This document shows positions 32,926-44,300 of a DNA stretch of 64,000 bases, piece by piece. Source of the DNA: Cordylochernes scorpioides (taxonomy: Eukaryota; Arthropoda; Arachnida; Pseudoscorpiones; Chernetidae); NCBI GenBank assembly GCA_030710605.1, contig CP092865.1, forward strand, positions 135,363,500 to 135,427,499, written 5' to 3'. The notes beneath the pieces are model-generated. The model was not told the DNA's origin, did not search any database, and worked only from the letters and a program-made list of their open reading frames with translations. How positions within the stretch are numbered: position 1 is the stretch's first letter; each line of letters opens with the position of its first letter. A program made the translations under genes and the position numbers.

Positions 32926-33385
32926 TCCACAAAGACAATTAGGAGATGGTCTTCAAGCCTCCATACCTCAAGTATGGATTCACCAGCCTTCACTAGACAT
33001 AGACACAGCAGACTCTGCAAAGATATAAAACTAGAATCAGATTTGCTTCCACTGCCGAGGCTTTGGTCAACATTTCATTAACCCTGTGCCTTTCAATATA
33101 AAATCTTGCCTGTAGACCATCTTCCTAGGAACCCATTTAATGCAAACATTTTCCAAATTTTATTATTTTTTTTTTTGAGTCAAAATATGGATAAAACAGT
33201 TGGCTTTTGCCTCAAATTAAATAAGAAAATAGGATCAAAATAAGCTGTTAAATGCTGAGATTTTTCAGCAGACAGGAATAGATAATAACGAAGAGAATCA
33301 ATTAGAAGTAATACTAACTTCTGAACATAGGCATTATTGGAATTGATGACATTGATGAAAATATGGATAAATAATAAAAAAGGTT

Positions 33386-33760
33386 AACACAAGGTAATAA
33401 GACCAAATTCAAATAAATAAATTGTGTATGACGTTTTGGTAACAGTGTTGTTACCATCTTCATTCAGTACTTTTGTCTGAAGATGGTAACAATGCTGTTA
33501 CCAAAACGTCACACACTATTTAAATAAAAGAAAATAAGACCTAATCCAAATAATTTATTAGTGTGTGACGTTTCGGCAACAACATTGTCGCCATCATCAG
33601 ACAAATGTTGTTGCCGAAACGTAACACCTTAATAAATTATTTGGATTAGGTCTTATTTTCTTTTATTATAATCTATAATCCAAATTGTGCCTCATCGTCG
33701 CACACTATTTATTCAGTCTTGTGTTTATAATCTATAATCCAAATTGTGCCTTGTCAATAA
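33386..33760. mobile_element. Cluster of two hammerhead-family foldbacks (subfamilies A and B)
   Basis: 33386-33525 is subfamily A (ACACAAGGTAATAAGACC). 33528-33695 is subfamily B (AAGAAAATAAGACCTAATCC arms), followed by two tail copies (CCAAATTGTGCCT). The B copy has a minus core with helix II GGCGACA/TGTTGCC, a compensatory change relative to GGTAACA/TGTTACC. Confidence 0.75.
33565..33604 (-). ncRNA. Hammerhead ribozyme core with compensatory helix II
   Basis: Minus strand: CTGATGA, extra T, GGCGACA / ATGT-type loop / TGTTGCC, GAAAC, GTC, ACACAC. The U-A pair of other copies is C-G here, which supports selection on, or descent from, a paired helix. Confidence 0.6.
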
Positions 33761-33769
33761 AAAGGTAGA

Positions 33770-34000
33770 TATCCACTCCCGATGACATTGGACCTTGATT
33801 GGACGGAGGAGGAGGTCACTTTCATCAAGTAGTTTGACGGGTTGTCTGGCTTCAGGGTGGAATTGTGCTCCAGATGTTGGTTACAGTCTGCCATTTGCAC
33901 ATAGTCCAACATGAGCTGGAAGTCAGTGACAGTTGTTGGTTTATAGATCTGGGAATTCTCCTGAGAAGAGGTTCTATGTGGAGAAACAGGTTTGAAGAAT
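33770..34000 (-). other. Unrecognised open frame of about 75 codons
   Basis: The minus strand is open from about 34000 to 33770 (contains TTVTDFQLMLDYVQMADCNQ). No ATG-led gene model, no acceptor AG at its 5' side and no family I recognise. It could be an isolated exon or a remnant of a repeat. Confidence 0.2.
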
Positions 34001-34307
34001 CACCAGGTAATAAGACCAAATACATAAATAGTGTTTTGGTAACAGCATTATTTCCAAAGTATCACACCCTATTTACTTATTTGGATTTGGTCATAATTTT
34101 TACTTTCTAATCTCTAGTCAAAATTGTATCATATTAGTTTGAAGGGTGTAAAGAACTTGAGTCAAGGTAGATGAAATGGGAGCAGTATCTATTGCCAATT
34201 GTTCTGATTTGTAAACTGAGAGTTAGAAAAGGGGAAATTTTGAAGGATTTCATTTTTGTAAATAGCAATACCACACTGCCAGACTGACTTGCATTGGTGT
34301 AAACAGT

Positions 34308-34603
34308 TTTTTTTTGCTTATCCCTAGTACACGTGGTACAGGCCATGATAATCATGGTGGGTAGTTAGCGACTGCTTTTACTATTAAGTGCACCATATGT
34401 CTACACATGTGAAAAGCAGTTCGACTTTGCACTTACAAATGTGCCAGAGCCCCTTTTTGTTACTTGCACTTGTTGATGGGGTTGGACTTTTGCAAGAATC
34501 GGGGGCCATTTGAGCATTTTTTTTTTTTTTTTAATCAGAAAAAAAAAGTACCCAATGCGGGAATCAAACCCGGGTTGTAGCGGTCGAAAACCAACGACCC
34601 CCC
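34308..34603 (-). mobile_element. tRNA-derived SINE with 12-bp TSD
   Basis: GGTGTAAACAGT at 34296-34307 and 34604-34615. Body and A-tail as in other copies; part of the tRNA head is deleted. Confidence 0.85.
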
Positions 34604-34944
34604 GGTGTAAACAGTGATGTCAAAAAGTAAACTATTTCCATTGCTACTGATCTGAGGTCAAAAGATTTGATTATCTCTAGAAGACCTTCATGAATTGGTT
34701 GGAAGATATGAGGTAGGGAGATGGGTTTAATAAGAATTTTGTCTGTGGGTTATAAAGTTTTGTGTTTTCATTTTGTGTGCATTACCTTGTTTCAGAAAAT
34801 TCTTTGTATAATTAGCTGTAAACATAATTGTGAGAGAAAAAGATTTGTATATTGGTTTTGGTTGGGACTTGTCATCCTCTATATTTCTTCTAGTATTGAG
34901 TTGTCTTACTTCTTTCTTCATGGATTACCATATTATGCTTATAA

Positions 34945-35383
34945 TACAGTAGAAATACCTCTCTGTATAGGACAACACCTAGTTGCTGAGCTGAAATGTC
35001 CTTTAGGGAGAGAGAGGTGTCTTCTTACTGGAGAGTTGCTAATTAATTAAAAAAAAGAGGTCATTTTGGCTATTAAACCTGTTTGTCGAAATTCAAAACT
35101 ATTATCAACGCGTAAGATTCTTTTTGAAAATAAACAATTTCTACTGCCCTTACTGTAATGGAAAAATTAAAGGGAGGGCCCGGCTCATCAGTGGTGAACC
35201 CTCCCAGTGGTTTCGCCAGTTTAATCTACCATACCGCTGTTATATTGCATTTTTGGAACTTCCTTTTATAGTGATACTGATGCTAGACTCTGGGAATGGG
35301 TATTTTAGAAGAACTATGGACATAAGCTGTTTGTAGAGGGCTGTCCTCAAGCGAGAGTTTTCTCTCACAGGTATTCTACTGTA
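34945..35383 (+). mobile_element. Pogo-like MITE split by a GGGAGGG-family element
   Basis: TACAGTAGAAATACCTC to GGTATTCTACTGTA. Interrupted at CTGTTTGT (35079-35086 and 35327-35334). Confidence 0.75.
35087..35326 (+). mobile_element. GGGAGGG-family element with 8-bp TSD
   Basis: 240-bp insert CGAAATTCAAAAC ... TGGACATAAG between two copies of CTGTTTGT. It shows that this family is mobile and defines its ends. An 8-bp duplication would fit hAT-type insertion or a short retroposition duplication. Confidence 0.75.
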
Positions 35384-35574
35384 TCTTATCTATAAGATAG
35401 TTGTAATATAAAGGCTTAATATAATTGCCATTTCTTTTGTTATTTCATTGATTTACAGGATAGAAATCCAAAGCTTAGTCTTATATCCAGTTTCAGCCGG
35501 AATAGTTAAAATTTGAGGAAGTATATAAGGAACAAATAAATACATGTAGGTATATTTACTAGATACAAGAAAAT

Positions 35575-35815
35575 AAGACTTAATCCAAATAATTTAATAG
35601 TGTGTGACGTTTCAGTAACAGCATTGTTACCATCATCAGACAAAATATCCGGAGACTTATTGACTTGTTCAAAAGAATAATTTTATTATTTACTTTTATT
35701 TTTTACAATTTATTCTTTTGTCTGATGATGGTAACAATGCTGTTTCTGAAACGTCACACACTATTAAATTATTTGGATTAGGTCTTATTTTCTTGTATCT
35801 ATAATCCAAATTGTA
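35575..35815. mobile_element. Hammerhead-family foldback, subfamily B
   Basis: Arms ACAAGAAAATAAGAC...TTAATCC and inverse, tail CTATAATCCAAATTGT on the right. Minus core CTGATGA / GGTAACA-TGTTACT / GAAAC / GTC with one G-U; plus core damaged in helix II. Confidence 0.75.
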
Positions 35816-35924
35816 CCGTACAAACATTAACTTTTATTTATATAGATATTTTGTTGAAGCCAAATATCAGGTGTGGTGAAGTATGAAACACAAATTTAGC
35901 ATTTAAAAATAAATTAGAATAATA

Positions 35925-37962
35925 AAAATCGCCATCGCCAAATTACCATTTTTACTAATTATCAACTCTTTAGTAAGAGGACACCTCTTCACAAAGGAGT
36001 TTTCATCGCCAAATTACCATTTTTACTAATTATCAACTCTTTAATAAGAGGACACCTCTTCACAAAGGAGTTTTCATCGCCAAATTACCATTTTTACTAA
36101 TTATCAACTCTTTAATAAGAGGACACCTCTTCACAAAGGAGTTTTCATCGCCAAATTACCATTTTTACTAATTATCAACTCTTTAATAAGAGGACACCTC
36201 TTCACAAAGGAATTTTCATCGCCAAATTACCATTTTTACAAATTAACAACTCTTTAATAAGAGGACACCTCTTCACAAAGGAGTTTTCATCGCCATATTA
36301 CCAATTTTACTAATTATTAACTCTTTAGTAAGAGGACACCTCTTCACAAAGGAGTTTTCATCGCCAAATTACCATTTTTACTAATTATCAACTCTTTAAT
36401 AAGAGGACACCTCTTCACAAAGGAGTTCTCATCGCCAAATTACCATTTTTACTAATTATCAACTCTTTAATAAGAGGACACCTCTTCACAAAGGAGTTTT
36501 CATCGCCAAATTACCATTTTTACTAATTATCAACTCTTTAATAAGAGGACACCTCTTCACAAAGGAGTTTTCATCGCCAAATTACCATTTTTACTAATTA
36601 TCAACTCTTTAATAAGAGGACACCTCTTCACAAAGGAGTTTTCATCGCCAAATTACCATTTTTACTAATTATCAATTCTTTAGTAAGAGGACACCTTCAC
36701 AAAGGAGTTTTCATCGCCAAATTACCATTTTTACTAATTATCAACTCTTTAGTAAGAGAACACCTCTTCACAAAGGAGTTTTCATCGCCATATTACCAAT
36801 TTTACTAATTATCAATTCTTTAGTAAGAGGACACCTCTTCACGAAGGAGTTTTCATCGCTAAATTACCATTTTTACTAATTATCAACTCTTTAGTAAGAG
36901 GACACCTCTTCACAAAGGAGTTTTCATCGCCAAATTACCATTTTTACTAATTATCAACTCTTTAGTAAGAGGACACCTCTTCACAAAGGAGTTTTCATCG
37001 CCAAATTACCATTTTTACTAATTATCAACTCTTTAGTAAGAGGACACCTCTTCACAAAGGAGTTTTCATCGCAAAATTACCATTTTTACTAATTATCAAC
37101 TCTTTAGTAAGAGGACACCTCTTCACAAAGGAGTTTTCATCGCCAAATTACCATTTTTACTAATTATCAACTCTTTAATAAGAGGACACCTCTTCACAAA
37201 GGAGTTTTCATCGCCATATTACCAATTTTTACTAATTATCAACTCTTTAATAAGAGGACACCTCTTCACAAAGGGTTTTCAATCGCCAAATTACCATTTT
37301 TACTAATTATCAACTCTTTTGTAAGAGGACACCTCTTCACAAAGGAGTTTTCATCGCCAAATTACCTTTTTTACAAATTAACAACTCTCTGGTAAGAGGA
37401 CACCTCTTCACAAAGGAGTTTTCATCGCCAAATTACCTTTTTTACAAATTAACAACTCTCTGGTAAGAGGACACCTCTTCACAAAGGAGTTTTCATCGCC
37501 AAATTACCATTTTTACTAATTATCAACTCTTTAGTAAGAGGACACCTCTTCACAAAGGAGTTTTCATCGCCAAATTACCATTTTTTACTAATTATCAACT
37601 CTTTAGTAAGAGGACACCTCTTCACAAAGGAGTTTTCATCGCCAAATTACCATTTTTACTAATTATCAACTCTTTAATAAGAGGACACCTCTTCACAAAG
37701 GGTTTTCATCGCCAAATTACCATTTTTACAAATTAACAACTCTTTAGTAAGAGGACACCTCTTCACAAAGGAGTTTTCATCGCCAAATTACCATTTTTAC
37801 TTATTATCAACTCTTTAGTAAGAGGACACCTCTTCACAAAGGAATTTTCATCGCCAAATTACCTTTTTTACAAATTAACAACTCTTTAGTAAGAGGACAC
37901 CTCTTCACAAAGGACACTTTGGTCCTGCAACTTGGTGTCCCTTACAGAGAGGTTCTACTGTA
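35925..37962 (-). repeat. 71-bp satellite (about 28 copies) grown from the interior of a pogo-like MITE
   Basis: Unit: AAAGGAGTTTTCATCGCCAA, ATTACCATTTTTACTAATTA, TCAACTCTTTAATAAGAGGA, CACCTCTTCAC. It corresponds to the central MITE block (GCAAATTACCATTTTTAC ... GTAAGAGGACACCTC). The right end still carries the MITE terminus (GGACACTTTGG ... GGTTCTACTGTA, ending 37962). The left TIR is gone. Units differ by CTTTAGTAAG versus CTTTAATAAG and by ACAAATTAACAAC variants. Confidence 0.88.
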
Positions 37963-38370
37963 TCTTGATGTTTTAATGATCGATTCAAAGTTATTCAAAT
38001 ATAGAAAAAGGGGAAGAGTTTGGCAGATAGTGAATGAAATGTAAGATAAAACGTGTGTGCACTGCAAATTTCTAACATTTAAAAAGATATCAAGTTTAAA
38101 TATTACAAAAATATCAAAATAGCACCAAAAATCCTAAATTGCAATGGAATATGCTAAATTGAATAATTTATGGTGGAAATAGTTTTGCAATATAATATAA
38201 TTACTTTTGTTCTTTTTACAATGCCAAAAAAAAAAAAACCTTATAAAGAGATTTCACTGAAAATAAATAATCTCCCTTATTGTTTAAGGAGTTATATGAT
38301 GGGGGTACAAGAAAAATATATTCAGAAAATGTAGTGAACAATAATCCAGATTTTGTAAATAGCCGCCATC

Positions 38371-39262
38371 ATTGTTGAACTGCGCACCGGAAGGAACCGC
38401 AACGACATAGTGGACTTTCTTGAGTTACCCAAAACCATTGTTTTTTCACGTCAAGAAGCAGTTTGATGAGGCCGACAGTAACAAAGAGGGAATGGCTGCA
38501 AGGAAAAAGCACTCGCTACGATCGGACAGTGTAAGAGATGAAGAATTTGTCATGGAGAAAATTGATGGGATGAGGGGAAGATCATGAGGGCCATAGCCAT
38601 GGAAGTGGCTGTTGCCCCTATGACAATCAGAACCATCCATGAGGACCTTGGTCTCAAGTCCTATGCCCTTAGGAAAGGCCAGTTGCTGACTGGGAATATG
38701 CAGGATAACAGAAAAAGAAAGGATGCTGCCCTCATCAACAACCTCACTCTGGTGGCATGCTGAGGTTCTTCTGATGAAAAGAAATTAGACGTGGACCAAA
38801 AGTTAAATCTCAGGAATGATCGTTGGATCTGTAAAGACCCCCCAGAACGTACCTGTCGCGAGGCACATGAAATTTCCTGCCTCTGTTCTGGTGGTTGCCA
38901 TTATCAGCAGTGAAGATGGTGTCATGATTACTCATTTCTTTGAGATGAACGCTTACACTTACATCAATGACCTGTAGAAAGTTGTTAAGCCTTGAATGGA
39001 CATGGTGGACCAACAGGGATCAGCTCTAACCCACAAAGCACTTAACATCCCCAGTCCTGATATTTGGCCCCCTAACTCTCCAGACTACACCCCCCTTGAC
39101 TACTATGTATGGGGTGTTGTTGAAAGAGTTGTCAATATAGCTCCCCACAAAACCATCCAGCCTGTCAAGAAATGGTTCACAGTGATGACCAAGATGGACA
39201 ATTTCATCACCAAGGCACTCACCTCAAGACTGTTGTATCTAATAATGGAGACTACATAGAAT
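38371..39262 (+). pseudogene. Tc1/mariner-type transposase, dead
   Basis: Translatable in pieces across several frames. From 38371: NDIVDFLELPKT, then a helix-turn-helix-like region; KSYALRKGQLLTGNM near 38660; SSDEKKLDVDQKLNLRNDRW near 38768-38830 with the first catalytic Asp; a later piece MVDQQGSALTHKALN near 39000; then WPPNSPDYTPLDYYVWGVVE near 39065-39125 with the third acidic position. In relatives the second Asp lies in QQDSAPAHK; here it is G. Several stops and frameshifts make it non-functional. The element inserts DNA by a DDE/D cut-and-paste reaction in its intact form. Confidence 0.85.
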
Positions 39263-39412
39263 AAATCAAAACTATATCCTTTTATTATCTAATCCTGTGC
39301 CAAATTTATTTATTTTTTAAAATTTCACTTGCAATAAATATCAGTAAAAATATTTCATTGTGGTTATTATACCAATTTATCTGATACACCCTGATGATAA
39401 ATTTGAATTATA

Positions 39413-39527
39413 GATACAAGAAAATAAGACCTAATACAAATAAATTGTGTGTGACGTTTCAGTAACAATGCTGTTACCGAAACATCACACACTAATAAAT
39501 TATTTGGAATAGGTCTTATTTTCTTGT
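39413..39527. mobile_element. Hammerhead-family foldback, subfamily B, short
   Basis: ATACAAGAAAATAAGACC arm and its inverse GGTCTTATTTTCTTGTA with a truncated centre GTAACAATGCTGTTACCGAA, so only one half-core remains. Confidence 0.7.
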
Positions 39528-39840
39528 AACTGATACACCCTGTATCCTAGCAGAATGTACCCAGCTTTGTCCAGCCACACTTTGCCTTGGGAAGCTTAAT
39601 CACACAGTTAAATAAATTGAGTTTAAAAACCTTGTTCATAAATAATAGCAACCAATTTCTCAGATTTACCAATGCTACACCTATTTACTTTAAAGTATTC
39701 AGCATTTGACTTCACCATCCACCCAGTCTCAAGTCTTCTTACAAGGTCTTTTCCAACACTTGCTTAAAAGCATTAATAGGGATTTTGACTGAAATATCAA
39801 ATCAAATATGTAAATATAACTCTGTGATGTAATTAATAAG

Positions 39841-40126
39841 TACACCTATCCCCCCCCCCGATTTACACGGTACTTGTTTTACACATTTTCGCTTTTACCA
39901 CGGTTTTCCAAATATGTTTTTTTTTGTTTTATCGCACTATACTAAATGCTACTGTGATTGAACACATGCGCTGTGTACACATCTCACAAGGAATCCCGAG
40001 CTTATGTGCTGACTACATATTTTAACCTGTTAATGCATTTTATTTTTATTTCTGTGTACACCTATCCCCCGATTTACACGTTTTTCTCAAGAACGTATCT
40101 ACCGTGTAAATCGGGGGATAGGTGTA
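39841..40126. mobile_element. MITE with TACACCTATCCCCC termini
   Basis: TACACCTATC(C)n GATTTACACGG at the left and the inverse CCGTGTAAATCGGGGGATAG, GTGTA at the right; TA ends again suggest a pogo/Tigger-like mobiliser. A third internal copy of the terminus is at about 40057-40082. Confidence 0.7.
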
Positions 40127-41219
40127 TTGATTCCCATATTATACCACATGTTTTATTGTGACTTCATAGTTACATTTTAAACTAAATAGAAGAACATGGA
40201 AGTTTTAGTACATATTTAGATTAATTCAGCAAAATATATTGAGAAAATTATTTTCAGGATTTCCCTTGCATATTTATCCATTTAAAAAAAACCTTAAAAG
40301 ATTGCCCAGAAATTAGGGGAGTACTGCTACCTATAATAATAATTGTAATTGATAATTTATATAATAAAATATTATTACTCAAATATGTTTTATTTGACAT
40401 TTTTTACTTTAATTTAAAATATACATTCAAATTTTTTTTGGAAAAAATAATTAAACCCACACACTACATTTTAAAAAATGAACCAAGATCTAAAATTTCA
40501 ATTCCACATGCAAAAATGGCTCGTATTCCTTTTAGTATAGAGAGCTCACTGATTAATAATTCTGTGAAATATTTTAAAAACTCACAGCTTCTTTAATATT
40601 CTATATAAATATTTCAATTTTTTTTGAAAATTTTCTTGAGATTAATAGCAATATGTAAATTTTTAATATTCTAATATTAATAAAATGCAATGGGAGGAAA
40701 ATAATATTGCAAAAGATATATATAGCTAAACATATTTTTCTAATTTTTTTTGTTTACTAGAAATTGAAAAAAAAAAAAAAAAAAACTTTCTTATATATTT
40801 ACAATTTTTACACTATTAATAAAATATTAATTTTCAAAAAATCAATATTTTGTTTACTAAATTAATTTTTATATAATTAAAAAAATTCAATTATTCAATT
40901 TAAAAAAAATTCAATTATTCAATTTAAAAAAATTCAATTATTCAATTTAAAAAAAATTCAATTATTCAATAAAAAAACAGATTATTTGACTATTGACCAC
41001 CATATTGAATACATTTATTGTTTGTAAACACAACCATCATAAACAAATAGGCAGTAGCTTATATATAGTTAAATAAAAAAAAAAATAATTTTAAAATATT
41101 TTTTAGGTTAGTTATAGGTTAAATTATTAATGAGAGGGCATCTTTTAAATAGAGACAATAGGGTAAGCACTTTTTTTATATAGCAAAGTAAGAGCACATG
41201 TGCTGACCTTGTTTTGCAG
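40127..41219. other. AT-rich non-coding, presumed SETD1 intron
   Basis: Low-complexity AT sequence with a short tandem repeat of AATTCAATTATTCAATTTAA near 40880-40965. No exon recognised. Confidence 0.4.
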
Positions 41220-41321
41220 GATCCGGTGCCTGCTTCTGTGCCTGTGAAGGATCCGCGGTCTCAGTTTTCTACCATCTGGCCCCGGACTCCACCAGCAGAT
41301 CTTCCAGTTCCCAGATTTAAG
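41220..41321 (+). CDS. SETD1: SETD1 exon: linker before the RRM
   Basis: Acceptor TTGTTTTGCAG, donor AAG|GTGGGTGAG, phase 0 to phase 0, 34 codons. The last residues (ADLPVPRFK) match the conserved LPVPKFK that precedes the RRM in SETD1 proteins. Preceding N-terminal exons were not found in 1-41219. Confidence 0.88.
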
Positions 41322-44300
41322 GTGGGTGAGGAGGTCCCTAGTGTGGTGATGGTATAGCACTATACCTCCTGGCTACTGGTTATTGCAGATTGACCAGCAC
41401 TACGTGGGATCCCCACCTCCAGTCCAAGTCACCATCACCAACCTCAACGACAATGTCAACAAGCAGTTCTTGTGGGACATGCTCAAGAAGTTTGGTCAAG
41501 TGGAGGAATACGAGATCTACCTCCACCCGGAGAGCAAGAAACATCTGGGGTTAGCCCACGTCACCTTCACTTCTGCCAAGTCTGCTCGACTCTTTGTGGA
41601 GAAGACCAACAAGACCACAGTGATGGGAAACCAAGTTTCAGTCTTCCTGGACCCATTTGGTAAGTCACATCCCAGCCTTTCACAAGGAGCAGTAGTTTGA
41701 ACTACTACAAGATTGTCCCAAAAGTTCGTAAACACTTGCAAAAAATTGAAATGCAGTAAAACCTCCCTGTAAAGGACACCAAATTGCAGAGCCAAAGTGT
41801 CCTTTAGGGAGAGGTGTCCTCTTACCAGAGAGTTGCTAAATTGTAAAAATAATAATTTTGCAAATGAAAACTGTCCTTTGTGGAGAGGAATCTGCTAAAG
41901 GGTACCAATATTATTCAATGTAATGTATAATGTCTTTGTATTATGTATAAAGTAATTGTATTATGTTTCGCCATAATAATATTATTCGCCAAGTAATAAG
42001 AAAAACAAAATTTTGGGTCAACCTTATAGAAAAGTCTCACATCCCAATTTGGCATCAAGGATCAGTAGCTTAAACTACTAGAAGAAATTTGATTCACCTA
42101 GCATTGATGTCATGCATACAACTTTGGTCAGAAGAAAAACAAGATAAAATTCCTCTGTTAAAATAGAATTTAAAACATTTGTGTAGTTAATGGCAGAGTA
42201 TACACTTGTCAAACATAAAGCCCAATCTGATCCCCTATTTTGTCCATGTTCAGCCATATTTACCAGTTTTCTGCTGGATTGCTAGTCAACACATGTGGAT
42301 GGAGAGACGTTTCTGCACATTTTATAATGAAAACTTTTACCTTTTCCCCACCCCAGGAACTTTCGCCCCTCTTTTTCTCCTTAATTACAGCTTATTTCAG
42401 ATAATTAGTTAAGTGCATGCAAGATGTATTTATTGGGTGGTGATATATATTTTGCTCATTTGAATTCACAAACACACTCTATAAGGAAATCTTTTTGAAT
42501 TTAAGCACATCGTGTTACTCTTTCTCTCTGTATACTTGTTTAAATCCTTTATACTTCTCGTGTACTTGCATTCCTCTTGTAAACTTTTTTTTCCTCTGTA
42601 AACTACATTTTTGGCTACTTCTTGTCTACTTAACACCTTAATTTCTCCATTTGAAACATATGAATTTATGTGAAAAAATAGTACAAATGTGATATTGTAC
42701 TGGGATAAGGTGCATAAAAGAAGGTGCCTTTTTCATAAAATATGAATTTATGTTAAACTATTTTGAAAGTAATTGCCATGGTGCAATATATTGGAAGGTT
42801 TTAAATGGTTGTAGAGATAGCTCCTCTATTACACATTTTCAGGATACAACGACATAGGGTTTATGCTGGTTGGTCATCGCAAGAGCTTGTATCAGCAATT
42901 TGTTGTTTCTTATCCCCTTGTGTAAAGACTACACAAATTCCATGAGTTCAATCAACAGTTTATTCATTTAATATGAGGAACTGGGCACTTCTTGCCTCAT
43001 TACTTCTAATTGCATAATACATTGGAAAAATTTAAAACATGTTTTTTTTACTCTGCCTCACCTTGACTTGTATACTTGTAAGAATAGAAGCAATTTAGTT
43101 CTTTTTTCTTAAGTTAAACAATTTCCTATAGGACAGTACCATTGCAATGATAAAAATATCGGGAGCGCCTCTGGCTCATCAGTGGTGAACTTTCCCTGCA
43201 GTATCACCAAATTTATCTCAAAACTGCTCTTCTATTTTATTGGACTGTTTTCTTATTTAGACTGATTTCTTTGTAAGGCATTTTTAGGGATTTATATGTT
43301 ATGATTTAATTTAATTACACATAAAATTATTTTTCACAGTGATATAGAATTTATAAAATGAATTCTATATTTGTGAATTAAAAAATAGGTAGGTTAACTA
43401 TACATATTTACAACAAATATTCAAAGTGTTCTAAATCTATGGTAAAAAAATATAGAACAGTCAATGAATGAAAATAAAATATATGTTTTAAAAAATAAAA
43501 TATATGTTTTAAAAAATAAAATAATTGCATTTTAGATTATATCTATATTAATAAAATGCAAATTTCATAAAAGTGTTGTTCACTAAAAACTTTCGTTACA
43601 ATGCATCAATTTCGACCAAATTTTCAACATTTATGTAAAACGAGATGGAGCAGGTTTTGCTTAACATCAAAATATTTTTCCTAACTTTAACATGCGTAAC
43701 TTCGCTGTTATCGATTAAATACAAAAAAATCAACAGAGTTAATTTTATTTATATATAAATACAAAAAAAAAATCAGCAATTCATTCAACTCAATCTAAAA
43801 AAATATTCAAAACAAGCAATTTTAAGATAACACCATATGTAAAACAGTCGGCCAAGAAAACAACAACGATATTACATCTTTCTCACATATTCACACACAA
43901 TCTTGATTAATAATTAAAACTAATCTTTAACATTGTTTATTATACTTCATAATATATAATATTCGTTAGGCAAACTTTCACTCGGATAAAACCCGGGCGA
44001 AGCCGGGTACACATCCGCTAGTAATATATATATATATATATTTGGGCAATCTAAATTGACAATTTATTAGTCTATTGTCCCCCCCAGTAGGTTGCTGAAC
44101 TTTTCTATGATGTGAAGTGCTTAGAATAGGTCTGCTCTTTGGTTCTGTACCATCTCAGATAGGGTCAGTCCAATGTATTTGAGATGGAGTAATGGAGTTT
44201 TCCTCATTTCTTACCATACTCAGTAGACAGAGAAATAAACTATTAGCATACATTTTCTTTCTCAAATAAAATAGACTTTCTGCTTCCCATACTGGGATTC

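Noticed and set aside
1..41219. N-terminal SETD1 exons
   Set aside because: Searched by eye for the conserved N-terminal segment and found no candidate; they may be outside the window or too diverged to see.
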